Below, one piece after another: positions 23,088 to 33,196 of a stretch of 64,000 nucleotides of DNA. Numbering within the stretch: the stretch's first letter is position 1; every line of letters begins with the position of its first letter. The position numbers were made by a program, and so were the translations under genes. Origin of the DNA: Tetradesmus obliquus (taxonomy: Eukaryota; Chlorophyta; Chlorophyceae; Sphaeropleales; Scenedesmaceae); NCBI GenBank assembly GCA_030272155.1, contig CP126191.1:2378501-2442500 (forward strand), written 5' to 3'. The notes beneath the pieces are model-generated. The model was not told the origin of the DNA and ran no database searches. It worked only from the letters and a program-made list of their open reading frames with translations.

Positions 23088-25628
23088 GGCAGCATATAGG
23101 AGCATCTGTGTCGAAGCTTTGGGTCAAGGTTTGTTGGCCATGGCATCACATGCTGTGCACTGCATGCAATGTGCAGCAGATTGCTTGCTGCTGCAGCGCC
23201 GGGCAGTGATGTTTCTGCGTCCATGCAGCATGGATCTTGCACTGGAGGCTCTGCATGTTTGGGCACAACAACGCACTGGAACCCAGCATTTGTTAATGCG
23301 AAAGCACTTCAGGCGGTAGAATACCTTGGACTGCACATTACTACATGGACTGCAGCAGCCTGTGTGCACGGTATGCTGTATATGGGCAAGGCACTGAAAC
23401 GAGTGTGCCACCACTGAGCGTGCTCGCTACACGACCAGTGGCTTCACATGCTGCATAGCACAGTGCATGCATGCACTGCACTGCGCAGCTGCAACATCAG
23501 CAGTTTTGCGTTGGTGGGCAATTGCTTGACACCCTTCATCCAATCAATAATGCGAACCGTTATTTGTCGGATCACTTGAGCGAGACTCCCAGTGGATCGG
23601 AGGCTTTGCCATTCCTTGCGGGGACGTTGTCACGTAGAAGGTGAAGTTCTGCGTCAGCATGCATGTCACGGCACGCAAGCGTGCGGTGATTAATACACGA
23701 CACAAACCACATGAGGCAAAGTACTTCTTGGAACCAGCGTAGACATACATCAAGCATCGTCAGGTCCACGCACACATCCACGCTGTGCCAACGCGGCAAA
23801 TCCTCGCAGTGAATCAGCATGCTCGAACAGCCAGCTACTAGTCAGTTTTGACAAGTCACATTGCCCAAACATTTACATCATACCTGATCCTCAGGATGCA
23901 GAGGCTAGCAGACATTGCACGTCGTGCTGCAGTTGCCATGGCCAGAAAGGGAGCAGGGGTCCACAGCATGCAGCAGCGGGTGCCAGCTGCGTCCATGCAG
24001 ATGCCTAAAGCAGCGACGAGAGCTCCTTTGCCTTCGTTGTCAGCAGCTCTGCAAGAGGAGCCCTGCGACATCTCTGCACACCTGCCGCTGGTGCGCCTGG
24101 CCAGCATAGAGGCAGCAGGCACTACAGTTCCCATCCCTGTAGCAGATCAAAGGCTGGCGCAGAGAAAGCCAAGACAGCAACGCTGCTGACAAGTTCTTCG
24201 GGAGATGGGATAGCTGGCAGCTCACGGATAAAAACAAGTGGACGACAGGACCAAAAGGGAAAGCCGTACGGGCAGGAGGGGAGCAGCTGTGGGAGCAGCA
24301 CAAGCAGCAGCAACAAGTACATGCGGGTGCACAGCAGCGCTGCAGCACAACATCATGATGTGTGTTGTCATTCAGTCACTGCTGCTGGCACTGCAGCAGC
24401 GCTGTGCTGTTTCCCAGCGCGGCTGCATCGATGTTGTGTATGCAAATTGCAGCGTTGCCGCCAGTCGCCTCAGGTGCAGCATCTGTGATGGCATACCAGC
24501 AACAAGTTTTCAGTTTCAGTGCATCTAGCTTCCTGGGCAGATGGGTCAAATCGTGCAGTAGATGAGTTTCTGTAGCCAGCGTGGAAGGCTGGTGCCATCT
24601 GTCTGTGCCAAGAACGCTAGCTGGCTGCCATCTGTAGCCACTGGATGTATCAGACGCATGTGTGGTGTGAATTCATGTGCCTTTGTACATGTGTACTTTG
24701 CACATGCTGCGCCTTTGCATAGTTGTACAGCCTTCTCTGGTTGCACAGGCTGGCAACAGCCAGGTTGTGTTTTGCTGAATGTCGTGAGCTACTGGGGGCA
24801 TGTAGAGTGAATGCAAAGCTTCTGCATATTGGCTGCGTTGCTCCGAGATGGCGCTGTTGACAGCCTGCTTGGTACAAGTGTGTTCTGCTCCGCAGCCGTA
24901 TGATAAGGGCACTGCGGCAACCATATGATATGGGCTTTGCTAAAGCATGGCATGTTGTGCGTTGGCACGGTGCCAATGGCACCGACGCAGATGCACATAT
25001 GTGGCATGCCAGATGCCCTGCACTGGGTACGCTGTGATTGGCAGCTGGTTGCTTGGCCGGGGTTTTTACATAGACCCAGCTTGCCTGGCTCGACCATGGC
25101 TTGTACTGCCGTGAACTGCTGTGGCCTGTTTGGATGCTGGCAGCTAGTGTTGCAGTAGAATGTCATAGTGGCGACCTGCACTGCAGACTGCAGCAGCAAG
25201 CGATTTTGCAGGCTGGCACCCAGGGTTGATCATTGCTGCCTCTTCATGTTGCTATGATGACACGTCATTTAGAGACCAGCCCTCACAGGGTAGTGCAAGT
25301 ATTTCGGACCTGTACGTTAACTTGTAACCGCTGCAGGAGCGCTCCTGTGCCAAGTTGACTGTACTGCCCACAGCAGGGCTGGCAGAGACCCGGCCCTGAT
25401 CTCCAGCTTGTTACAGAGCAGCACTGCGCGTCGCCACACAAACCTCCCTGTACGAGCTACAAAGGAGGTGCAGGTAACACACATTGCATGAAGATTTGTT
25501 TGTTACCAGATGTCAACCACAATGATACACATGACAAAGGAGGCAAGCAGCCTACCAAGGATGCAGTATGGCCTCTGGGTCGGTGGCCTGGCTAGCTTGT
25601 GCAGGCTTACAACAACCCCTGGCTACGT
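23088..25628. other. Long intergenic region, one weak ORF
   Basis: About 2.5 kb between the ICT1 stop and the convergent SET-gene stop. Apart from the 97-codon frame at 23,896-24,189, nothing here reads as coding. A TGTAA motif on the minus strand (25,607-25,611) falls just after the SET-gene stop and is a possible poly(A) signal for it. Confidence 0.5.
23896..24189 (+). CDS. Possible small protein of unknown function (97 aa)
   Basis: An ATG-started frame begins MQRLADIARRAAVAMARKG, which would form a basic amphipathic helix resembling a mitochondrial targeting sequence. An Ala/Pro-rich body follows. There is no recognisable domain, and no neighbouring exon could be attached. It may be a chance frame; the complementary strand is also open over much of it. 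Reported as a weak candidate only. Confidence 0.25.
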   Translation: MQRLADIARRAAVAMARKGAGVHSMQQRVPAASMQMPKAATRAPLPSLSAALQEEPCDISAHLPLVRLASIEAAGTTVPIPVADQRLAQRKPRQQRC

Positions 25629-25695
25629 CTACCGCCCAGCAGAAGGCGGTGGCCTCTTGCCACCTCCTTCGCTGCCCTTCCCACGCGCTGCTGAG

Positions 25696-25749
<54 letters not shown>

Positions 25750-28700
25750 GGCTGCTGTGTCAGGGGCCGCTTCACAAAGGCCTTCCCACCTGCAACAAAC
25801 AAGCTGCTGACAGGCCTGCCAGCCGCCCTGCCAGCCTGCACACTGCTGCCACCAGCGCCGCTGCTGCTGCTGCTGCCGGGCTGTGGCTTTGCCGGTGACT
25901 GCGGCGCATCTGCACGCAGCTGCTGCTGCCGCTGCTGCTGTTGCTGCTGCTGCTCAGGCAGGCTGCCACCAGCTGCAGGCCCCTCCTGCAGCCATGCTGC
26001 CAGTGGCATCTCACTCACATCCACATCAACCTCATCTGCTTCTAGCACCAGCTCACCAGCAGCAGCAGCAGCACGGCCAGCTGCACTGCCTGCTGCATTT
26101 GATGCTGACGCGCCAGACTCCTGCTGCTGCTGCTGGGCAAGCAGCTGCGCCTCAAACATCTGCTGCTGCAGCTGCTCTGGTTGTAGCGCTGCAGCATACC
26201 CAGTGAACTGCTCCAGATCCTGCCGAACCTCTTCTGCGCTGCGCTGCTTCACCAGCATCTCATCTGGCAGCACATCACCGTTGTCATCTGCATTGTCATA
26301 AACGTCATCTAACATCTCATCTGTCACTTCCAGCACCTCATCAGCTTGAAGCTCCAGCGCATTCGCAATGCTGTCAACTTCTTCATCGTCATCTTCAGCA
26401 CGAACGTCACTGCTGCCTGCCGTTGCTGCTGCTGCTGCATCGCCAGCCAGCCCCTCCTGCTTCTGCTTTGCTGCTGGTGCCCCATCTGCTGCAGCAAGTG
26501 CCAGCCGCGCACGTGTAGCGGCTGCTGCAGCTGGCGCAACAAGGCCCAGCCGTGACGCAGACAGCTGCAGCGCCCACTGCTGCGAGGATGCGATCAGCCG
26601 CTCTGCTACTGCAGACTGCATAGGTCCGTAGCGCTCCTGCACCACCTGCAGCAGCCAGTGCAGCAACACACCACCACACCAACAGCCGTCAAAAACAGGC
26701 AGAACCAACAACTTCCCAATCAGCCGCCTTCGGCAGAAAGCGAAACAACACGGCATGCACTGGACAGTGCATCCCTGCTCGTTCCTGAACGACCGCCTCT
26801 GCAGCTAAATCCATACCGGCAACTACTGCTGCTGCTGCTGCTGCTGCTGCACCTTGTCACTCTCACCCGCAGCAGCCCCGCCGCAGCAGCATGCACACGC
26901 GTGTCCTCATCGTCCCACGCCTCCTGGCTGGCCACCAGTAGGCAGGCAGCACCAAGCAGGTGTGCGCTGCCACCTGGCGCAGCAGTGCCAGCCACCTCCA
27001 TGGCAGTGCCAACAGTGGCCAGGCTGCTGAGGGCAGCGGATGACACAGCCATACGTGCGGCGGCCAGCAGCGCGTGCGCCTGCAGCAGCAGCAGCGGCAG
27101 CAGGCCAGTGATGCACATCCTGTGACCTGGTGTGCACAGTTTGATTCGACACCATGACCTTGCATTGAAGATGTCTGAGCGGCTGGCAGCAGCCAGTGTA
27201 GCACGCCTGCCAGCTGGTTTACACCGTGTTCCTGCCAGAGCTGAGGCGTCTTGACCAAACCTAATAACCAAACTACAACAGCCTGATGCATGGATAGCCC
27301 CGCACCTGGTAGATGGCGGCGTGCGCCCATGCAGCCAGCCTGCTGCATCATTGTCATTTACAGTGAATGCAGGTCTCCAATCAAACATTTCCAAGACTCA
27401 AACAAAAAATAATAATATAAATAGAACACATCCTCACACCTCACCTGGTATATTGAGGCGTGTGCCCATGCAGCCAGCCGGGGCTGCACAGTGGGTGTGT
27501 CTACCTGGCGCTCCAGCTGCAGCACCACAGCACGCAGCGGCTCAGCAGCAGCAGCCAGCGCTGCGCCGTTGCCTGCTGCGATGGCGGCTGACACTTGAGG
27601 CCCTAGGCGCGCTGCCAGCGCGTTGGCGGACTGCTGCGTAACCTGCACGCCGCGGCCTAGGCCGGCCTCGCCCACGCAGCGCTCACACCTGTGACACGAG
27701 ATATAAAAGGGTGTAGCATGTTGAATGACTGATGCGGCAGGGTGGCAAAACCAGATGAGCGATGATAAACGTGGCAGGGATGGTTATCAAGGCGTGCAGA
27801 GCGGCAGTCACTGCAAGCCAAGGACCCCCTGATAGCTTGGGGCCATTGCTGCCATGCCATCGGCTGCTGCTGCCGCGCGTAGCCAGCGTACACCGCATAT
27901 GCACTGCACCAACAAGCAGGCACACTCAAGCGTACAGCAGCAGCAGCAGCGCTCGCCCTCACCTGCACCTGAAGCCCCATCGTTGCAGCAGCGCTGCCTG
28001 CCGCCGCTCACGCGGCACCAGGCTGCCCTCCACACCCGGTGCCAGGTAGTCCAGCGTCACTTCGTCACCCGGTGACATCTCACTCACTGCGCGCACCAGC
28101 ACAAAAGGGCCCTCACCAGGCTGACTGGACACAGCCATGAGGCTGCTGCCTGGGGCAGTGAGGGGTGCGCTGCTGCTGCTGCTGCTGCTGCTGGAAGATG
28201 GTCTTGCAGAGCTTGGGGGTTTACGGCTGGGACCAGAGCTGCCTTGAGGTTTAGCCCAGCGGTTCATTGGGCCGCTGCGCGCGCCTGCTGCTGGCGATGC
28301 TGCTGCGCTGCTACTGCTGCTGCGGGCTGAAGCTGCTCCCCTCCGCAGCTGCGCAGCTTTGGCGGCTGCTGCTTGCTGCTGCTGCTGTGACGCCAGCAGC
28401 TTCTGCTGCTGCTGCTGCTCTGTTGCGGTCGGCACACCGCCTACCAGCACTGCCACTGCGTTGGCTGCACAGGAGTGGTTGAAGGCAGTGAGCAGCGGCC
28501 ACAGGCCTGTCACAGCCGCCGGCCTGTCTCCCCTGCTGCTGCAGGCTGGCAGATCCTGGCTCATCTCTGCTAGGGCATTGCGGATCACCAGTGCAGTCAA
28601 CCTGGCAGCCGGCACCACAGCAGCAAGAAGCAGAGGCAGCAGGTGAGCAGGCATACGACAACATGCTTGTGACAGGCAGAGCATGGCTGTCACTATTACC

Positions 28701-28905
28701 CACAGAAAGACCAACGCTACTGTGTAAAATTGCGACACTCGGCAGCCAATCTCACCGTTCAGGCGGCATGTCTAGGCGCCGCACTGTGCTGAGGCCGCCT
28801 GCCGCTGCGGCTGAAGAGCTGCTGCCGCCCCGGCTACGAAGCATCCTGCCTCTGCCGCTGCTGCTCAGCAGGCCAGCTGCAGGCCCAGCAGCACTGCTGC
28901 CATCA

Positions 28906-28945
<40 letters not shown>

Positions 28946-30058
28946 AGGTGCACTCCAGGAACTCAAGCAAGTCCGGTGTGCGGCGGCGCTCCTCGCTGCT
29001 GCTCGCTGCACTCACAAGGCTGCGGCCTACCCTGCGCTTGCTGCTGCTGCTGCTGCCACGGCTGCTGGCGCCACCCCATGGATCAACGTTGACTTCCTCA
29101 TCATCCTCTGCGAGATGATCTTCTTCATTGTCCCAGCCCAGCCGCCCCTCAGCTCGCAGCTGCTGCTGCATGCGCTTCAGCGCAGCGCTCTGAGACAGCG
29201 GAAGGCTGCTAACAGGCACGCCAGGGCCAGCCGTTGACGCCTCTACCTCTGCTGCTGCCCGCAGCAGCCGATCCTGCTGCACCTGCTGCTGCTTCTGCTG
29301 CTGCCGCTGTGCATGCTCCTCCTCCAGCATTGGCAGCGAGCACAGGCTGTGCAGGACGTCAGTTTGTAAGCTGTTATAACAGCTGTTACTAACATGTCTG
29401 ATTAGCTGCTCCAGGCGTGGCGGCTGGCCTGGTGGGCCGGACACCCAAGCCAGTGGCGGGCAGATTGCCAGCAGCTGGCCTTTCTGAATGGGCTGGGACG
29501 CTACGAGGCCATAGCCCTTGCCTGCGATGTGGATATGTCGCAGATATGTAGGTAAAAGTGAACAATTGTTGGTTAAGGTATGCAGCCAAGCGGCAGGTGT
29601 CAGCTGCTTGACCTGGCTGTTTGAGCGGTGTATGGCTGAGTAGTGCTGGGTAGTGCTTGCACCATCATACGCAAGAAACTCCACAGGGGGGCTGTACAAC
29701 AGACGACGCAGCAGCATCGCTGAAGGGCAGTTCAACAGAGCAGGGAAGCCCAGTTGCTGCGCTGCAAGCACTGGGTACAAGGCCACCCAGAACTACTGCA
29801 CATATGCACCACCACGCAGCTACAGTAAGCTCATAACACACCTTCCATGTAGCGAAGCTCCAGCTGCTGTGCTATATGTGCTTGAGGGAAGTCCTTTGAG
29901 ACATAGAGCTTGTTCACTTCTGTCAGCAGAGGACCAGACTCGCCAGCCTGCTGCTGCTTGCCCAGACCCATGCGCTGCACAGCTGCCTGTATGTCCTCTT
30001 CATCATCCCAGACCTCCCTTGTGCGCTCTGCTAGGTCGTCGTTGATTTGGCGGTACAT
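25629..30058 (-). CDS. SMYD-like SET-domain protein methyltransferase with low-complexity inserts
   Basis: Six exons are phase-consistent: 29,842-30,058, 28,756-29,761, 27,963-28,601, 27,445-27,688, 26,867-27,079 and 25,629-26,645. They give about 1,111 residues. SET elements appear in order: AGKGYGLVASQPIQKGQLL, then FNHSC at residues 448-452, then EMSPGDEVTLDYL, then the post-SET cysteines in WGFRCRCERC. This is the SMYD-type arrangement with Cys-rich post-SET. About 100 residues of Gln/Ala/Ser tract sit between NHSC and the catalytic Tyr region, and another poly-Ala/Ser block lies inside the first half. The C-terminal third is helical, then acidic (DDDEEVDSIANALE), then poly-Gln. Substrate unknown. 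The start at 30,058 is the ATG nearest the conserved part; the frame stays open upstream to about 30,277, so a longer N-terminus is possible. Exon 2 might hide an intron. Confidence 0.85.
25697..25747. repeat. (CTG)n run coding poly-Gln on the minus strand
   Basis: About 17 consecutive CTG triplets inside the last SET-gene exon are read as CAG on the coding strand. They create a pure glutamine run near the protein's end. Pure triplet runs like this are prone to length change between strains. Confidence 0.9.
27304..27479. repeat. Exon 3' end duplicated inside the following intron
   Basis: The 37 bases at 27,443-27,479 (minus strand: end of SET-gene exon 4, encoding LAAWAHASIYQ plus the donor junction) recur at 27,304-27,340 with a few substitutions. 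The copy encodes LAAWAHAAIYQ and is also followed by a GT (GTGCGG). It sits within the downstream intron. Confidence 0.8.
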
Positions 30059-30576
30059 GCGTGCTGCCACATAGCGGCTGCTGCTGTTGCTGCTGCCTCT
30101 GCTGCTGCAGCCAGGCTTGATTGGGACCAAGAAGCCATGACGGTTATGCCGAGGAGCATTGCTTCTCGTGATGGTTCTACATCTACGTAAAGAATTACTT
30201 TGTAAAAACATGGCTGCGCTGCAGACTGTGCGGGTCGAGCTCTGTCCCGGCGTGGCCACCCAAGGCAGCCGCTTCACTCGAGCATTGATCCAGGTGAAAC
30301 TACCCTAAGTATTAACAGTGTTGTCTGTGCTGACTACATAAGTTACGACACGATCAGGAGGGTTCGTACGTGCTGTCACCACAGCTGTCAGTGTGAGCCG
30401 TTTGTGACAGTTCAGTAGCTGTGCAGCCGATCAGCGGCCTTGAGAGGTGACAACGTGAATTTCCAGCATTACTATGTGATGTTCTTGTGGTTGGTACAGG
30501 CTCCTGGTATCCGAGAACAGCTGGTACAACAACTGCTGCTGCTAGCTTGTGTCTGTACTTCACATAGCACGCCACT

Positions 30577-32694
30577 ATGCAGCCAGTGCGTCATAAGCTG
30601 CATGGAGGTTGTGCCTGCTGTCACGATCAACGCAGGCAGCCAATGTGCCAACACCAACACGGCACACACCAGCAGACGCAGTGGCCAGCTCTGCGCCAGC
30701 GGTGCTTGTCCAAGCACGTCACCACAGTCAGCTGCAGCACAAAAAGCAGCAGCAGCAGCAGCAACTGCTTGACACCTGCAGCATCAAGCAGACGGCAGGC
30801 ACTGCTAGCAGCTGCGCTTGTGCTGCAGCAGCTGCCAGGCCTCGCAGCTGCTGCTGCCCCTGCTCACGCAGCACAGCTGCAGCAATTGCGCGGCTGCTTA
30901 GCACTAGCTGACATCCAAGCAGACTATGACCGGTGAGGCAGCAGCTGCAGCGCTTATGCATGTTTTTTCTTCCCTTTAAGGCTGGAAAGTGAATTGCCTG
31001 GTGCATGTGCCCGTGCCGTGGTTGATCCCTTTCTTAGCCCACCTCAATATGCTGCACTGCAACTCCCTGTCACACTCTGGCTTACTGTGCGTAGAAGCAG
31101 TGCAAGTAGCCTAGGCTACCCTGCACAAGCTGTACTGCTTCTGTTCAGCTGACTAGAGCGTTGTACAGAGTCGCCTTCGTATCACACAGCATTGCGTCCT
31201 GCTGTGCGCAGGTATGCGCCCAGCTATGATGAGCTGGATGGTGGGGCAGCGTCAGCAGCGCTGGGCTTCCCAGAGCTACGGCAGCAGCTGCTGCAGCAGG
31301 TGTGTGATGTGCAAGTGGTGCGCAACGCAGTCCTACATAGTATTCTGCTGGGTTCACAGCATAGACAGTGCATATGATGTGGATGCCACCAGCTGTGACA
31401 ACTTGACGCAACTGAAACGGGTAAAGGATCTGCATACAGTCAACGCTGCTAGCTTGCGTGGATTTGTGATACATGGCTTGCATTGCCCATGGCTGCCTGC
31501 CGCTCATCCTCTGCAGGCCAGTGGGGATGTGCTTGAAGTGGCAGTGGGCACTGGCCTCAACCTGCCTCTGTATGACTGGCAGCGCCTCACCTTGCTCACT
31601 GGCCTGGACCTATCAGAAGGGATGCTGATTGAAGCAGCAGCCAGGGTGCAGGCGGCACCAAAGCTAGCAAGAGCGAGCTTGGTTGCAGCAACTTCCAGCA
31701 GTGACAGCAGCAGCAGCAGTGATGGTAGCAGCAGCAGTGATGGTAGCAGCAGCAGCAGCAGCAGCGGCAGCGTGCCAGTGAGGCTAGTCCAGGGTGATGT
31801 GGTGCAGCTGCCCTTTCCAGATGCCAGCTTCGATGTGGTGCTGGACACATTCAGCTTGTGTGTGTTTGGGCAGCCGCAGGCAGCTCTGGCTGAGATGGCC
31901 CGGGTGCTGCGGCCCGGCGGCCGCTTGCTGCTGCTGGAACACAGCAGGAGCGACAACGCATTGCTAGCCGCGTACCAGGTGGGTGGAGGGTGGTGAGGTT
32001 TGGTGTATGCAGTGTCCTCCAGCTTGCATGCATGCACTGCAGCTCCTGTTGTATGTGCAGGCGGGAAGAGCAGCTCAGCAGCTGATACATGGAGTGCATA
32101 GCTGTTCGTATGTGAAGTGCTGCTGATGCGTAAGCTGGCCCGCACGTGCTGCAGCACCTACAAGAGCGATGGCACAGGATGAGACACAGCTTAGCACCTG
32201 CTTGTACTGTTCAGTGCATAGCAGCATGTGGCAGCAGCATGTGCAGCCACGATCTGCGAGCTACAGCCCAGAGGCACTGCTTGCATGCCTCCGTGTGCAT
32301 ATATGCACAGCTCTGTTGCAAAAGTGCCACCGGCGAGCACCGTTGACTGTGCAGGCCGCTGGAGCTTCCAAGTCCTGCTGCCTGCCCAGTTTATATGTGC
32401 GTATGTGTCCCATGTTTGTGCTCATCATCATCATGTTACTCATCAAGCCATAGCATCAACGCCATCGGCCCCGCGCCCCAATCCCCATGTTTGTGCTCTA
32501 AACATCATTGCATGGTGTGCTGCGCGCATGTGCAGGGTGCAACGCGCTCGCTGGTGGCGCCCCTCAGCAAGGGCTGCGACTGGGGCCAGGACGTGCCTGG
32601 CATGCTGCTGCAGCTGCCAGGCATGCGCATCAGCAGCCAGCAGCGGCACCTGGCCGGCACACTGGTCAGCCTAGTTGCCACAAAGCTGGAGTGA
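30577..32694 (+). CDS. UbiE/OMS1-like SAM methyltransferase with a thylakoid-type leader
   Basis: Four exons in phase: 30,577-30,932, 31,212-31,299, 31,517-31,978 and 32,536-32,694, giving 354 residues. Class I SAM motifs are VLEVAVGTGLNL (about residues 153-164), LDLSEGML, FDVVLDTFSLC and VLRPGGRLLLLEH, matching Methyltransf_11 enzymes of the UbiE/OMS1 kind. A roughly 45-residue Ser-rich insert separates motif II from the rest. Before the enzyme lies SRRQALLAAALVLQQLPGLA (RR at 72-73), then an APAHA-type cleavage site. With the preceding Ser/Thr-rich, acid-poor stretch, this looks like a chloroplast transit peptide plus twin-arginine lumen signal. The start is uncertain: an upstream exon at 30,210-30,293 beginning MAALQTVRVELC ends at a GT donor in phase 0 and could be the true first exon. 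The substrate is not identifiable. Confidence 0.8.
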
Positions 32695-32850
32695 TCATAT
32701 GTTCATGCATGTGCAGCAGGAGCGCTGCGCTGCAACGCTGCTGGTAGCTTTAAATCTCGGCTGATGGTGTCAGCGCAGTCAACCTGGGTTGGCAGCTGTG
32801 TAGTGTGGTGATTGCACAGTTATGTGGTGCTGCACATTCTATGAGTGGCC

Positions 32851-32855
32851 TGTAA
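32851..32855 (+). terminator. Candidate TGTAA poly(A) signal, UbiE-like gene
   Basis: TGTAA, the usual poly(A) signal of chlorophyte nuclear genes, lies about 155 bases after the stop at 32,694. Confidence 0.45.
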
Positions 32856-32890
32856 CCATTTGAAAGCTTGTGCCGCGTGAATGGATGAAG

Positions 32891-32895
32891 TTACA
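32891..32895 (-). terminator. Candidate TGTAA poly(A) signal, Claspin gene
   Basis: TGTAA on the minus strand, about 300 bases after the Claspin stop at 33,197. It faces the + strand signal 36 bases away, as expected for convergent genes. Confidence 0.4.
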
Positions 32896-33196
32896 ACGTA
32901 CGTGCACACGGTCTATCGCTTCATGCTGCTCGCAGCCTGCGCTGAATGGGACATTCCAGAGCACAAACAGAAACATGGCTGCCGAAACATATAACTTCAG
33001 CGCCCGCAACTGACTTGTGCTGGCACAGCATTGGGGCCTAACAAAACACAGCCAGCATGCCTGCAGCACCCCAGAGACGTAAGCCCTTGTATGGGCCATT
33101 GCAGTCACCGTCTACCAGCCCGCACCCAGCCATCACGCACAGTCGCATCTATTCAGCATGCTGAGTATTGCGCATTGCTACTCCCACCGACCCCGC

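Noticed and set aside
25510-26301. 263-codon + strand frame with a long Cys run
   Set aside because: Antisense shadow of the poly-Gln C-terminus of the SET-domain protein.
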